DNA of 64,000 nucleotides from Enterococcus avium ATCC 14025 (GTDB lineage Bacteria; Bacillota; Bacilli; Lactobacillales; Enterococcaceae). Both the position numbers and the translations under genes were made by a program. The notes under the pieces were generated by a model. It saw nothing but the letters and a program-made list of their open reading frames with translations. It did no database searches and was not told the origin of the DNA. Below, one piece after another: positions 32,644 to 43,044 of the stretch. Position 1 is the stretch's first letter; each line of letters begins with the position of its first letter. Where the stretch lies: assembly GCF_000406965.1 (NCBI RefSeq), contig NZ_KE136358.1:32001-96000 (forward strand). The letters run 5' to 3'.

Positions 32644-32737
32644 AAAAAAACCGTTTGGAATTGAACTGACCTCCGAATGTTAGATCAAAAATCTAACATT
32701 TGGAGGTCGCTTCACTTCAAAATCAAACGGTTTTTTT
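32644..32737. terminator. Nested bidirectional terminator between the DsbA-like gene and whiA
   Basis: The outer stem is AAAAAAACCGTTTG / CAAACGGTTTTTTT. Inside sits a second 18-bp stem (32668-32685 with 32691-32708; GACCTCCGAATG.. / ..CATTTGGAGGTC). Poly-T on each strand lets it end both convergent genes. The outer right arm lies within the last whiA codons. Confidence 0.9.
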
Positions 32738-33658
32738 GCGTAAATTATCTGCAAAGTCATTGATCTTACGAATTCGATGATTGATTCCCGATTTGGAGAT
32801 TGCACCTGATGGAATCATTTCTCCTAATTCTTTTAAACTAATTTCTGGATTTTGTATTCTTAATTCTGCGATTTCCTGCAACTTCTCAGGTAAAGACTGC
32901 AAACCGACAGTAGCTTCAATAAAATGAATGTTTTCAATCTGCTTTGAAGCAGCATCAATTGTCTTATTCATATTCGCTGTCTCGCAATTAACCAAACGAT
33001 TAACCGAATTGCGCATGTCACGTACGATTCGAACATCTTCAAATTTTAACATCGAGTTCGTCGCGCCAATCAACGTTAAAAAGTCGGCAATTTTCTCGGC
33101 CCCTTTTAGATACGTGATGTACCCATTTCTGCGCTCCAGGGTACGTGCATTTAAGTCGAACTGGTTGAGTAAATCACAAATATCTTGATTATGCTCCTCA
33201 TAGATCGACGAAATCTCTAAATGATAGCGACTAGTTTCTGGATTATTAACTGAACCAGAAGCCAAAAAAGCCCCTCTTAAATATGCGCGAGTTTTTTTCT
33301 CTGATTGTTTGATCTCATTAGAAATATGCGATTGAAACATCGCACCGTCCATGATATCCAAATCTAGTAATATTTTCTGAGTTTCCTGTTTCAGCCGTAC
33401 AATATAAACATTATTTTTCTTCAATTTCATTTTACGCCGTACCAGCAATTCGCTGCGAACACCGTAATGCTCTTTCAACAGCGTAAAAATTCGACGAGCA
33501 ATTGCGGCATTTTCCGTTTGAACGTTCAAAACAAATTGATGATTGTTCAAACTAAGCGAACCGTTCATTCGTATCAAAGCAGCTAATTCAGCTTGCGCGA
33601 GATTCTTTTGGACCGCCAGACCCGTTAATTCCTTTTTTACCTCTGCTGCAAAAGACAT
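32723..33658 (-). CDS. whiA: DNA-binding protein WhiA
   Basis: WhiA (311 residues) is a conserved Gram-positive protein with a degenerate LAGLIDADG homing-endonuclease-like N-terminal domain (about 20-190; [13 protein letters not shown]) and a C-terminal HTH (about 220-305; [10 protein letters not shown]...[11 protein letters not shown]). In Firmicutes it affects division and chromosome segregation rather than sporulation. AAGGAGG lies 7 nt before the ATG. It is the last gene of rapZ-yvcK-whiA. Confidence 0.96.
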   Translation of the reverse strand: MSFAAEVKKELTGLAVQKNLAQAELAALIRMNGSLSLNNHQFVLNVQTENAAIARRIFTLLKEHYGVRSELLVRRKMKLKKNNVYIVRLKQETQKILLDLDIMDGAMFQSHISNEIKQSEKKTRAYLRGAFLASGSVNNPETSRYHLEISSIYEEHNQDICDLLNQFDLNARTLERRNGYITYLKGAEKIADFLTLIGATNSMLKFEDVRIVRDMRNSVNRLVNCETANMNKTIDAASKQIENIHFIEATVGLQSLPEKLQEIAELRIQNPEISLKELGEMIPSGAISKSGINHRIRKINDFADNLRKKTV

Positions 33659-33686
33659 GGCGAGCCCTCCTTATTTCTACTTAATA

Positions 33687-34685
33687 TTAAATTTTTGCCC
33701 CAAAAACAATTCGGAACAATTCATCAACCACCTTATCACCATCGTGGAATACACCGCCATCACGTAATTTCAAGAAATCAGTGGAAACAACTCGACAACC
33801 TTGTTCTCGTAAGCCGTTGAAATCGTGAGTCACTTGCACTAAATATTCATCATAGATTTCAGGATCCATGTATCCCTCTGGTACGTGCTCGGTATTAACT
33901 AAGACCGTATCAATAAAATTACTTTTAAGATGCTTATGTAAAACACGAATATGATCTGCATCACTGAAATGCTCGGTTTCACCTTTTTGAGTCATGATAT
34001 TACAAATATAGACAACTTCCGCGTTTGTCGTGCGAACGGCTTCGCCTAATTCTTCGATCATCAGATTAGGTAAAATGCTCGTAAATAACGACCCTGGACC
34101 TAGTACGACCATATCTGCTTCATTGATCGCATTAACAACTTTACGAGCCGCGTGGACAGCCTTTTCTCCGCTTTTATCAGTAACGTAAACCTTTTCGATA
34201 TTTTTGCGATCAATAGCAATTTTGGACTCTCCTACTGCACTGGTTCCATCATCAAAATCAGCGTGCAACACTAACGGCATCTCTGACGATGGATAAATAT
34301 GTCCATCAACATGCATCATCATAGAAAGTAATTGAATCGCTTCATAAGTACTATTGCGCATTTCAGACAATGCAGCAATCAACAGATTGCCAATCGTATG
34401 ATTTGCTAAAAACTTATCACTTTCATGAAAACGATACTGAAATAAATCTTCATAGAGTTTTGGCATATCAGATAACGCTGCTAATACATTTCGCAAGTCC
34501 CCGGGTGGTGCCATGTCAATTGAATCACGTAATTCACCGCTGCTTCCACCATCGTCGGCAACAGTGACGACAGCAGTGATATCCGCACTTTGGTTGCGCA
34601 AGCTTTTCAAAATGACCGGCAGACCAGTTCCGCCGCCTATTACGACAATCTTAGGTTTGCGGATACGATATGTTTTCATTTTCAT
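33687..34685 (-). CDS. yvcK: YvcK/GlmR family protein (CofD-like)
   Basis: This 332-residue protein has the CofD-like Rossmann fold ([33 protein letters not shown]). In Bacillus the homologue (GlmR) binds UDP-GlcNAc and stimulates GlmS on gluconeogenic media, which is relevant because glmS and glmM are in the same window. It overlaps rapZ by 4 nt; an alternative start two codons downstream is possible. Confidence 0.94.
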   Translation of the reverse strand: MKMKTYRIRKPKIVVIGGGTGLPVILKSLRNQSADITAVVTVADDGGSSGELRDSIDMAPPGDLRNVLAALSDMPKLYEDLFQYRFHESDKFLANHTIGNLLIAALSEMRNSTYEAIQLLSMMMHVDGHIYPSSEMPLVLHADFDDGTSAVGESKIAIDRKNIEKVYVTDKSGEKAVHAARKVVNAINEADMVVLGPGSLFTSILPNLMIEELGEAVRTTNAEVVYICNIMTQKGETEHFSDADHIRVLHKHLKSNFIDTVLVNTEHVPEGYMDPEIYDEYLVQVTHDFNGLREQGCRVVSTDFLKLRDGGVFHDGDKVVDELFRIVFGAKI

Positions 34686-35569
34686 GAACGATTCACCGTC
34701 TCTTTCCGCTTATCCTTATCACGATGCGTAATATTGACTTTATAATCTGCATCTTTAATCGCCTTGCCTACCCGTTCAGTCAATGCAACCGAACGATGTT
34801 GACCACCTGTGCAGCCGATCGCAATTGTTAAAGAGCTTTTTCCTTCTTTGATGTAGCCTGGCAGAATATCCATGATCATTCGTACAAAATTCGTATAAAA
34901 GCTTTCTGTTTCAGGAAATGACATAACATAATCGTAAACAGGCTTATCTAATCCCGTTTGCGGTCGTAATTCTGGGATATAGTGTGGATTTGGTAAGAAG
35001 CGAACATCCATCACGATATCCGCATCAATCGGCAAACCATACTTGAAACCAAATGAAACAACCTCCACATGGAAGCCTAAATCATCCTGCTGTTTAAATG
35101 ATTGATTAATTTTTTCGCGCAATTGACGCGGAGTTAAATCAGTCGTGTCAATCATTAATGTTGCACGATTTTTTAAATCTTCCAAAATTGCCCGTTCCTT
35201 GCGGATTCCCTCGGTGATCATGCCCTCCATTGCAAGGGGATGTGCACGGCGAGTCTCTTTGTAACGAGAAACTAACTCCTCATCAGAGCAATCTAAAAAT
35301 AGAATACTCGTATCAATAAAACCTGTATTTTCAATTTCTACCAACATATTTTGAATATCTTCGAAAAATGACCGTGAACGCAAATCAACCACTAGGGCGA
35401 TTTTTGTTACCTTTCCTGATTCACGGATTAATTCCCAGAATTTCGGAATTAAACCTGGAGGCATGTTATCCACGCAAAAATACCCCATATCTTCAAAGCT
35501 TTGAATCGCCACGGTTTTCCCCGCACCACTCATACCAGTAATGACAACTAAATGTAAACTCTCAGTCAT
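34682..35569 (-). CDS. rapZ: RNase adapter/nucleotide-binding protein RapZ (YvcJ)
   Basis: This 295-residue P-loop protein has Walker A GMSGAGKT at 11-18, a Walker-B-like VDLRS, and the C-terminal domain with [14 protein letters not shown]. In Gram-negatives RapZ controls GlmZ sRNA; in Firmicutes (YvcJ) it hydrolyses nucleotides and its role is less clear. It is the first gene of rapZ-yvcK-whiA. Confidence 0.95.
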   Translation of the reverse strand: MTESLHLVVITGMSGAGKTVAIQSFEDMGYFCVDNMPPGLIPKFWELIRESGKVTKIALVVDLRSRSFFEDIQNMLVEIENTGFIDTSILFLDCSDEELVSRYKETRRAHPLAMEGMITEGIRKERAILEDLKNRATLMIDTTDLTPRQLREKINQSFKQQDDLGFHVEVVSFGFKYGLPIDADIVMDVRFLPNPHYIPELRPQTGLDKPVYDYVMSFPETESFYTNFVRMIMDILPGYIKEGKSSLTIAIGCTGGQHRSVALTERVGKAIKDADYKVNITHRDKDKRKETVNRS

Positions 35570-35671
35570 TTGTGTCTCTCCTCTCTTTTTTAAGGAAATT
35601 ATTTCAAAATAATCTATCAGACTATCTAAGTGACTAAATCTTCATATGAATACTCTTTTTATATGTGCGCT

Positions 35672-35698
35672 AAAAAAAGGCAAAAACTCCTTTGCCTT
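35672..35698 (-). terminator. Second terminator between racemase and rapZ
   Basis: Minus strand AAGGCAAA / TTTGCCTT with a short loop and seven T behind. It lies about 100 nt after a first terminator and 100 nt before rapZ. Confidence 0.75.
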
Positions 35699-35773
35699 CT
35701 AAAAAAATTATAACATTCCTGGCGTGTCTTTGCTACTTTTTTATAATTCTTTAAATTTTCGTAATAACACGAC

Positions 35774-35810
35774 CAAAAAAACAAACCTTCCTACTTGGAA
35801 GATCTGTTTT
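35774..35810 (-). terminator. Terminator of the ligase-racemase operon
   Basis: Minus strand AACAGATCTTCC pairs with GGAAGGTTTGTT (about 9 of 12, plus G-U), loop AAGTA, followed by T7. The hairpin includes the racemase stop codon. Confidence 0.7.
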
Positions 35811-36504
35811 TTAGCGCTAGTTCAATTGTCCGATCTGCTAAAATTGATTGGGCATCGATCACAGAATATGGTACATCTTTCGTCAATTCTTGGACTAAAG
35901 ACAGCTCTGTACAGCCTAAAATAGCGTTTTGACATCCATGCTTTTCAAAAACGTCTGAAAGAATTTCTAAATACAGCTCACTATTTATAAAGTCATTTTC
36001 CTTCACATCATGATAAATCAGATGATTGACCTTGTCTTGCAACTCTTTTTCAGGGACCAGAACTTCATATCCCTTTATTTCCAGTTCGCTTTGATAAACT
36101 TTAGCGGACATAGTTCCAGCAGTAGCCAGAACAGCAATTTTATCCCCTTTTTGATGATTCTTCGTTACTTCATTAACAGCTTCTCGCGGCATATGCAATA
36201 GGGGGATCTTCGTTGCACCTTGCAATTGCTCGAAAAAATAATGAGCCGTGTTACAAGTCAAGACGATAAAATCTGGCTTTAATAAGTTTTGTTTCTCGAT
36301 ATCATCTAGCAGAAAAGGTAGGGGATTCGCTGCCTTATTATCTAAAATGTAAGCAGTTCGATCGGGAACTGTCGCATGATTGAACATGACGTAGTTTAGA
36401 TATTCTTGATCGTTATGAGCCTGAGTCCGTTGATTAAGAATTCGAATGAAACTCTCCGTTGCCATCGTCCCCATACCGCCAAGTATACTAAAGAAATTTT
36501 CCAT
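35791..36504 (-). CDS. Aspartate/glutamate racemase family protein (likely aspartate racemase)
   Basis: This 237-residue PLP-independent racemase has the two catalytic cysteines in LTCNTAHYF and LGCTELSLV, and an N-terminal [11 protein letters not shown] glycine-rich start. It follows the ATP-grasp ligase gene by 2 nt, with a ribosome site inside the ligase 3' end. In E. faecium an aspartate racemase supplies D-Asp to the D-aspartate ligase for the peptidoglycan side chain, and this pair fits that role. Glutamate or another amino-acid substrate cannot be excluded. Confidence 0.88.
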   Translation of the reverse strand: MENFFSILGGMGTMATESFIRILNQRTQAHNDQEYLNYVMFNHATVPDRTAYILDNKAANPLPFLLDDIEKQNLLKPDFIVLTCNTAHYFFEQLQGATKIPLLHMPREAVNEVTKNHQKGDKIAVLATAGTMSAKVYQSELEIKGYEVLVPEKELQDKVNHLIYHDVKENDFINSELYLEILSDVFEKHGCQNAILGCTELSLVQELTKDVPYSVIDAQSILADRTIELALKNRSSK

Positions 36505-36506
36505 GT

Positions 36507-37763
36507 TTATCCTTCTTTCTCTTTAAAGAATAAATCAAAACGGCCTTTATATTGGCTAAACATATATTTCATTAATACCCATCGCATCAAGGACATATCT
36601 TTCTTGTAAAAGACAGTTGTCCCCCATTGATCCTTTTTAATCATTTCTAGGGCTCTATCTTTATCTACATTGTTACGAGCATATTTTTCAAAAACACTCT
36701 TAGGAACACCCATCCATAATTTTGAATTAGCTGGTTCAGCTTTGCCGTAAATTGTTTCATCAAAAGGTTTCTCAAAAACACGATCCTCTGTTACATATTG
36801 GGCTAAGTTGAAGCCGTTTAATGTCACAAAGAAACTGCTACGCCCTTGACGTAAGTTGATTTCGAATAACTTATACTCACCATCTCGCGGATCATATTTC
36901 ATATCGAAGTTAGCAAAGCCAGTATAATCGATTTTTTCTAAAAAGCTCTTGATGGTTTGATAGATTTTTTCATTGTATTCAGGCATGATGGCTACATAAT
37001 TTCCGATTGCTTCAGGAGAAGGATCTTCTAGCAATGGATGCCCCAAACACATCATGCGAACTTGATGATTTTGATCCACGTAAGCGTTTAGTACGCGCAT
37101 ATTGCTATCGTCACCTGGGATGAAATCTTGGGCAATCATCTCACTTGTATAGCCGGCTTGATAAATTCGTTCAATGATCGTATCGAATTCGTCACGTGTA
37201 TCTAGGATAAAGGCCTTTTTGCGTCCTTCAAAATCAATTGATAACCACTCGACACTATTAGCAGGTTTCAAGGCTACTGGAAAGTCAAAGGGCAAATCTT
37301 GTTTCAATTTTCCCGCTTCAAGCATATCCTCTGTAATAATGAAGGTTTTTGGGTAAGGTAAATCATACTTTTCACAGATTTCATAAAAGCTGACTTTACT
37401 GATCAAACGTTGCAACAAGTCAAAATCAATATAAGGGCAAATAAACCATTCAGAAAGCTCTTCCTTGTGTTGTGAAACCAACTCCGCATACCCATCTCCG
37501 CAGGCAATCAGCAAATATTTTGTTTCGGGGTTATTATAGGTAGTCTTTCCTAATTCGCGCATTTTATCCATGAACACAGGATCTTTATCGAATCCTGGTA
37601 CAACATGGACATTCACGATTTTACTGTATTTTGTCGGCGCCAACTGTAAACCAGCATAAGCTTCAGAAACGATTCCATATGCTTCATGGAAAGAACGAGA
37701 CATTCCATATACATTGATGTCGCTTCCTAACAGGATCGGTACAAATTTTTGTTTTTCATTCAT
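36507..37763 (-). CDS. ATP-grasp ligase, probable D-aspartate ligase for the peptidoglycan cross-bridge
   Basis: This 418-residue ATP-grasp protein resembles Asl(fm), which attaches D-Asp to the epsilon-amino group of L-Lys in UDP-MurNAc-pentapeptide. Visible features: [15 protein letters not shown] before the ATP-grasp core, [13 protein letters not shown] with the ATP-binding lysine, and [13 protein letters not shown] with metal/substrate residues near the end. It has its own promoter and is coupled to a racemase that would make the D-Asp. Together they suggest an L-Lys-D-Asp(Asn) wall type as in E. faecium-like species. Confidence 0.8.
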   Translation of the reverse strand: MNEKQKFVPILLGSDINVYGMSRSFHEAYGIVSEAYAGLQLAPTKYSKIVNVHVVPGFDKDPVFMDKMRELGKTTYNNPETKYLLIACGDGYAELVSQHKEELSEWFICPYIDFDLLQRLISKVSFYEICEKYDLPYPKTFIITEDMLEAGKLKQDLPFDFPVALKPANSVEWLSIDFEGRKKAFILDTRDEFDTIIERIYQAGYTSEMIAQDFIPGDDSNMRVLNAYVDQNHQVRMMCLGHPLLEDPSPEAIGNYVAIMPEYNEKIYQTIKSFLEKIDYTGFANFDMKYDPRDGEYKLFEINLRQGRSSFFVTLNGFNLAQYVTEDRVFEKPFDETIYGKAEPANSKLWMGVPKSVFEKYARNNVDKDRALEMIKKDQWGTTVFYKKDMSLMRWVLMKYMFSQYKGRFDLFFKEKEG

Positions 37764-37798
37764 ATTCTCTTACACCTTCTCATTCTAAATCAACGATA

Positions 37799-37826
37799 AT
37801 CATACCATAAAGAAAAATGCAAGCAA
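37799..37826 (-). promoter_or_regulatory. Promoter of the ligase-racemase operon
   Basis: Minus strand TTGCTT (37826-37821), 16-bp spacer, TATGAT (37804-37799). The -35 lies inside the uvrA terminator. Confidence 0.5.
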
Positions 37827-37848
37827 AGGAGAATCCTTTACCTGCATT
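37812..37848 (-). terminator. uvrA terminator
   Basis: Minus strand AATGCAGGTAAAGGA pairs with TCCTTTGCTTGCATT (two mismatches), followed by TTTTTC. Confidence 0.85.
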
Positions 37849-37864
37849 AAGCTTTATCAGTTAC

Positions 37865-40687
37865 TTATTTTTTAAGAACGCGTTTTAAATAATGTCCGGT
37901 GTAACTCTCCGGTACTTCAGCAATTTCTTCAGGTGTACCTGTCGCTAAAACAGTACCGCCGCCATCGCCGCCTTCTGGTCCCAAATCAATCACATAGTCA
38001 GCTGACTTAATCACATCTAAATTATGTTCAATTACCAGAACTGTGTTACCAGCGTCAACGAAGCGTTCAAGCACCTTCAATAAACGTGCAATGTCATCTG
38101 TATGCAACCCAGTAGTTGGTTCATCCAGGATATAAAAATTCTTACCATTCGAATTCTTGTGCAGTTCGCTGGCAAGCTTCATCCGTTGCGCTTCACCACC
38201 AGATAGCGTCGTTGCTGGTTGCCCCATAGTAACATAACCTAAACCAACATCAACAATCGTTTGCAATTTTCGATGAATTTTAGGTATATGCTTGAAGAAC
38301 TCTACGGCATCTTCGACAGTCATTTCTAAAATATCCGCAATATTCTTACCTTTGTAGTGAACTTCCAACGTTTCTGAGTTGTAGCGTTTGCCATGACAAA
38401 CTTCACACGGAACATACACATCTGGTAAGAAATGCATTTCAATTTTGATGATTCCATCTCCGCGACAAGCCTCACAGCGGCCACCCTTAACGTTAAAACT
38501 GAATCGTCCTTTTTTATAGCCACGAATTTTTGCTTCATTTGTTTGAGCAAATAAATCACGAATGTCATCAAACACACTCGTATAGGTTGCCGGATTGCTT
38601 CGTGGTGTCCGTCCAATTGGACTTTGATCAATATCAACTAATTTTTCAATATTATTGTAACCAGTGATCTTCTTGAATTTGCCTGGTTTATTGGAATTAC
38701 GGTTAAGCTTTTGCGCTAGAGCTTTCTTCAATATTTGATTAACCAGAGTTGACTTTCCTGAGCCAGAAACACCTGTAACCGCGACAAACTTACCTAATGG
38801 GAACTCTGCATCAATATTTTTTAAATTATTCTCAGCAGCACCGGTGATTTTGATCTTCTTGCCATTTCCTTTCCGGCGTTCCTTAGGTACAGCAATTTCT
38901 CGTTTACCAGATAAATATTGACCAGTTAACGATTTAGGATTCTTTTCAACTTCTTTTGGTGTCCCAGCAGCCACGATTTCTCCGCCCTGATCACCTGCTC
39001 CTGGACCTACATCAATCAGATAATCCGCAGCGCGCATTGTGTCTTCATCATGTTCAACAACGATCAACGTATTTCCAAGATCGCGCATTTTCTTTAAAGA
39101 TTCGATCAAACGGTCATTATCTCGTTGATGCAAACCAATTGATGGCTCATCTAAAATATAAAGCACACCAGATAAATTTGAACCAATCTGAGTTGCTAAT
39201 CGAATTCGTTGCGCTTCTCCTCCAGATAATGTTCCAGATGCACGGCTTAAGGTCAGATAATCCAGACCGACATTTCGCAAAAAGCTTAGCCGATCCTTAA
39301 TTTCTTTCAAAATGGGTTTAGCAATAACTTTTTCTTGTTCGCTCAAAGCAATTGTTTCGAAAAAGTCTAGTGCGCTATTAATTGAATCTTCACTCACCTG
39401 TCCTATATTCGTATCATTGATCTGAACTGACAAGGCTTGAGGATTCAAACGATACCCATGACAAGTTTGACAGGTCAACTCAGTCATATACAAACGCATT
39501 TGATCTCGAGTGAAATCACTATTTGTTTCAGCGTATCGACGATTAATATTGTTGATAATTCCTTCAAATGGCACCTCTACGTCACGAACACCGCCAAAAT
39601 CATTTTCATAATGGAAATGGAAGTTCTCCCCGTTAGAACCATTTAAAATAATATCCTGATGTTCCTTCGGTAAATCTTCAAAAGGTGTATCCATGTCAAT
39701 GCCAAAGCTCAAGCAGGCCTGTTCCAACATTTGTGGATAGTATTGCGAACTGATTGGATTCCAAGGAATCAAGGCGCCTTGACGTAATGTCTTACTTTGA
39801 TCGGGAATCACTAGATCCATATCGACTTCTAGTTTCACCCCTAAACCATCACAATCTGGACAAGCGCCAAATGGTGCGTTGAATGAAAACAGACGAGGTT
39901 CAAGCTCGCCAACAGTAAATCCACAATAAGGACAAGCATAATGTTCACTGAATAGCATTTCTTTTTCACCGATCACATCAACAATCGCATAACCCTCTGC
40001 TAAACGCAAAGCTGCTTCAAAAGAATCAAATAAGCGCGATCGAATGCCATCTTTTACAACGATCCGGTCAACGATAATTTCGATATCATGCTTTTTATTT
40101 TTGGTTAGTTCAGGAGCTTCGGTTACATCATACAATTCACCATCAACACGCATGCGGACGTAACCTTCCCGTTGAATCATTTCAAAAACTTTTTTATGCT
40201 GCCCTTTTTTCTTAGCAACTACAGGAGCTAGAATTTGAATTTTCGTCCGTTCGGGTAATTCCAAAACTTTATCGACCATTTGCTCCACTGACTGTGAAGT
40301 GATTTCAATATGATCATTAGGACAAATTGGATGGCCTACGCGGGCATAAAGCAATCGTAAATAATCATTGATTTCAGTTACAGTTCCCACAGTCGATCGA
40401 GGATTCTTGCTTGTTGTCTTTTGGTCGATAGAAATCGCTGGGCTTAAGCCATCAATACTATCAACATCCGGCTTATCCATTTGACCTAAGAATTGACGGG
40501 CGTATGCAGATAGACTCTCCACATAACGACGTTGGCCTTCCGCATACAACGTATCAAAGGCCAATGAACTCTTTCCAGAACCAGATAAACCAGTAACAAC
40601 CACCATTTTATCACGAGGAATCGTGACATCTACATTTTTCAAATTATGAGCGCGCGCTCCGTGAATAACTATCTTATCATTTGCCAT
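37865..40687 (-). CDS. uvrA: Excinuclease ABC subunit A
   Basis: UvrA (940 residues) is the damage-sensing ABC ATPase dimer of nucleotide excision repair. It has two ATPase halves: Walker [10 protein letters not shown] (about 33-41) and GVSGSGKST, each with a LSGGEAQR signature, and zinc modules CPYCGF...CPDCDG and CEACRGDG...CEVCHGKR. The length is normal. It follows uvrB by 121 nt that contain an inverted repeat, and is probably co-transcribed under SOS control. Confidence 0.97.
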   Translation of the reverse strand: MANDKIVIHGARAHNLKNVDVTIPRDKMVVVTGLSGSGKSSLAFDTLYAEGQRRYVESLSAYARQFLGQMDKPDVDSIDGLSPAISIDQKTTSKNPRSTVGTVTEINDYLRLLYARVGHPICPNDHIEITSQSVEQMVDKVLELPERTKIQILAPVVAKKKGQHKKVFEMIQREGYVRMRVDGELYDVTEAPELTKNKKHDIEIIVDRIVVKDGIRSRLFDSFEAALRLAEGYAIVDVIGEKEMLFSEHYACPYCGFTVGELEPRLFSFNAPFGACPDCDGLGVKLEVDMDLVIPDQSKTLRQGALIPWNPISSQYYPQMLEQACLSFGIDMDTPFEDLPKEHQDIILNGSNGENFHFHYENDFGGVRDVEVPFEGIINNINRRYAETNSDFTRDQMRLYMTELTCQTCHGYRLNPQALSVQINDTNIGQVSEDSINSALDFFETIALSEQEKVIAKPILKEIKDRLSFLRNVGLDYLTLSRASGTLSGGEAQRIRLATQIGSNLSGVLYILDEPSIGLHQRDNDRLIESLKKMRDLGNTLIVVEHDEDTMRAADYLIDVGPGAGDQGGEIVAAGTPKEVEKNPKSLTGQYLSGKREIAVPKERRKGNGKKIKITGAAENNLKNIDAEFPLGKFVAVTGVSGSGKSTLVNQILKKALAQKLNRNSNKPGKFKKITGYNNIEKLVDIDQSPIGRTPRSNPATYTSVFDDIRDLFAQTNEAKIRGYKKGRFSFNVKGGRCEACRGDGIIKIEMHFLPDVYVPCEVCHGKRYNSETLEVHYKGKNIADILEMTVEDAVEFFKHIPKIHRKLQTIVDVGLGYVTMGQPATTLSGGEAQRMKLASELHKNSNGKNFYILDEPTTGLHTDDIARLLKVLERFVDAGNTVLVIEHNLDVIKSADYVIDLGPEGGDGGGTVLATGTPEEIAEVPESYTGHYLKRVLKK

Positions 40688-40732
40688 TTATATCTCCTAT
40701 TTCATTGATTTACTGTAATTTTTTTATGCTTA

Positions 40733-40774
40733 GCTGCCTTATTAATTTTATTTCACTAAGATTAGCAAGGCAGC
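40733..40774. repeat. Inverted repeat between uvrB and uvrA
   Basis: GCTGCCTT (40733-40740) and AAGGCAGC (40767-40774) form a perfect 8-bp stem around an AT-rich loop. No T-run follows, so it is not a normal terminator. It may be an RNA processing or stability element. Confidence 0.45.
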
Positions 40775-40808
40775 AAAGCGGAATCATACTCTTACTAATT
40801 AGATTTGT

Positions 40809-42800
40809 CTATTCTGCTGCTTTTAGCTCTAGAATCGTATCTCGTAAGGTTGCAGCAGTCTCAAAATCAAGTGTCTTAGCAGCTTCACGCATTTCGTCTT
40901 CCATTTTAGCGATAAGTTCTTTTCGTTCGGATTTAGAAAGCTCGTCAAATGAAGTGGCGTCATATGACTCAGTATCATCTGCGACTTTACTGATCGAGAT
41001 CAAATCACGAATTTCTTTAATGATTGTCTTCGGCACGATTCCGTGTTCTTCATTATACTGTTCTTGAATACTGCGACGTCGTGACGTTTCATCCATTGCT
41101 CGTTGCATCGAATCCGTCACTTTATCAGCATACATAATAACTTTACCTTCTGAGTTACGGGCTGCTCGACCAATCGTTTGAACGAGCGATCGTTCACTTC
41201 GCAGGAATCCTTCCTTGTCAGCGTCTAAGATTGCAACCAACGAAACTTCCGGCACATCCAACCCTTCACGCAGTAAGTTAATTCCCACAAGCACATCAAA
41301 CTTCCCTAAACGCAGATCTCGAATGATCTCAGTCCGTTCCAGTGTTTTAATATCACTGTGAAGATACTTGACTTTGATTCCTAGCTCTTTGAAATAGTCT
41401 GTCAAATCTTCGGACATTTTTTTCGTTAAGGTCGTAACAAAAACACGCTCATTTCGTTCAGAACGCTCATTAATTTCACCAACAAGATCATCGATTTGCC
41501 CCATAATCGGGCGCACTTCAATGACCGGATCCAATAACCCGGTTGGACGAATAATTTGTTCTACCACAGTATCTGTTTCTTCATGTTCATAAGGTCCTGG
41601 TGTCGCTGAAACATAAACAATCTGATTGACCCGTTCTTCAAATTCTTCCAGACGTAAAGGACGATTGTCTAATGCTGATGGTAAGCGGAATCCATAATCT
41701 ACAAGCATTTGCTTCCGCGCACGGTCACCATTATACATTCCGCGAACTTGAGGCATCGTCACATGTGACTCATCGACTACAAGTAAGAAATCTTCAGGGA
41801 AGAAGTCTATTAAGGTATAAGGCGGTTCCCCTTCTTTACGACCATCCATATGTCTAGAATAGTTTTCGATTCCTGATGTATAGCCCATTTCTCGCAGCAT
41901 TTCGATATCGTAATTCGTTCGTTGTTCTAGGCGCTGTGCTTCTAGTAATTTATTATCATTGCGTAATACTTCTAAGCGATCTTCTAATTCTTTTTGAATA
42001 TTGCTGATGGCTACTTCCATATGCCCTTCATTCGTTAAGAAGTGAGTTGCAGGAAATATTGCGACATGCTCCGTTTCTCCCGTAATTTCTCCAGTTAGAG
42101 CATCAACTTCACGGATACGTTCGATCTCATCACCAAAAAATTCCACACGTAAAGCACGCTCGTCACGTGATGCGGGGAATATTTCTACTACATCACCACG
42201 AACGCGAAAGCGTCCACGTTGAAAATCAATATCGTTTCGCTCAAATTGAATATCGATTAAATTTCGCAACAGTTGATTTCGATCCATTTCCATTCCCACC
42301 CGCAATGAAACTACTTGTTCTAAATATTCCTTCGGCGAACCCAAACCAAAGATACAAGAAACCGACGCCACTACAATCACATCATTTCGTTCCAGCAAAG
42401 CGCTAGTTGCCGAGTGACGCAGCTTATCGATTTCGTCATTGATACTCGAATCCTTTTCAATATAAGTATCACTTGATGGTACATATGCCTCCGGCTGATA
42501 GTAATCATAATAGCTGACAAAATACTCCACCGCGTTGTTAGGAAAGAATTCCTTAAACTCACCATATAATTGTCCCGCCAATGTCTTGTTATGGGCAATA
42601 ATCAAGGTTGGTTTATTGACTTCTTTAATGACATTAGAAATTGTGTATGTTTTCCCAGTACCGGTAGCTCCTAAAAGTATTTGTGCTTTTTTTCCATCGA
42701 CGATTCCTTCGGCTAACTGTGTAATGGCCTCGGGCTGATCGCCAGCAGGCTGATATTTTGAATGAAGATCGAACGTGTTGTCCGTTACTCTTTCAATCAT
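40809..42800 (-). CDS. uvrB: Excinuclease ABC subunit B
   Basis: UvrB (663 residues from ATG 42800, with AAGGGGG upstream) verifies damage and recruits UvrC. Walker A is GATGTGKT, the beta-hairpin follows ([20 protein letters not shown]), motif II is DESH, helicase motif VI is QTIGRAARN, and the C-terminal UVR motif ends the protein. The frame opens about 37 codons further upstream without a ribosome site. A LexA-like box over the promoter points to SOS induction. Confidence 0.97.
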   Translation of the reverse strand: MIERVTDNTFDLHSKYQPAGDQPEAITQLAEGIVDGKKAQILLGATGTGKTYTISNVIKEVNKPTLIIAHNKTLAGQLYGEFKEFFPNNAVEYFVSYYDYYQPEAYVPSSDTYIEKDSSINDEIDKLRHSATSALLERNDVIVVASVSCIFGLGSPKEYLEQVVSLRVGMEMDRNQLLRNLIDIQFERNDIDFQRGRFRVRGDVVEIFPASRDERALRVEFFGDEIERIREVDALTGEITGETEHVAIFPATHFLTNEGHMEVAISNIQKELEDRLEVLRNDNKLLEAQRLEQRTNYDIEMLREMGYTSGIENYSRHMDGRKEGEPPYTLIDFFPEDFLLVVDESHVTMPQVRGMYNGDRARKQMLVDYGFRLPSALDNRPLRLEEFEERVNQIVYVSATPGPYEHEETDTVVEQIIRPTGLLDPVIEVRPIMGQIDDLVGEINERSERNERVFVTTLTKKMSEDLTDYFKELGIKVKYLHSDIKTLERTEIIRDLRLGKFDVLVGINLLREGLDVPEVSLVAILDADKEGFLRSERSLVQTIGRAARNSEGKVIMYADKVTDSMQRAMDETSRRRSIQEQYNEEHGIVPKTIIKEIRDLISISKVADDTESYDATSFDELSKSERKELIAKMEDEMREAAKTLDFETAATLRDTILELKAAE

Positions 42801-42849
42801 ACAAAAATCCCCCTTTTCTATTAAATAAACAAAGATTTTCCATTTCAAA

Positions 42850-42858
42850 ATTATAGCA
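42850..42858 (-). promoter_or_regulatory. uvrB promoter, extended -10
   Basis: Minus strand TGCTATAAT (TATAAT at 42855-42850). The -35 region is poor (TGGCGA), as often with extended -10 promoters. Confidence 0.6.
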
Positions 42859-42861
42859 TAC

Positions 42862-42875
42862 CGAACATATTTTCG
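42862..42875. promoter_or_regulatory. LexA (SOS) box at uvrB
   Basis: CGAACATATTTTCG matches the Gram-positive LexA/DinR consensus CGAAC-N4-GTTCG at 9 of 10 positions. It sits in the promoter spacer, just upstream of the extended -10, where a bound repressor would block RNA polymerase. Confidence 0.7.
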
Positions 42876-42983
42876 CCATTTTTTATTCTTGCCATAAAAA
42901 GTTCTTAACAATCGATATGTTACCTTTTCTTACATTTCATGTTATAAAAATTTTGCTTTTTTTCTTTCCACCAATGAACCCTC

Positions 42984-43013
42984 TTGTATTTTATCCTTAA
43001 ACTAACATATAAT
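42984..43013 (+). promoter_or_regulatory. glnP promoter
   Basis: TTGTAT (42984-42989), 18-bp spacer, TATAAT (43008-43013), 32 bp before the ATG. Confidence 0.6.
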
Positions 43014-43044
43014 AAACAAATGATAAGTATATAGGAGGATTATT

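Noticed and set aside
40733..40774. Terminator separating uvrB from uvrA
   Set aside because: The stem is good but no T-run follows on the minus strand.
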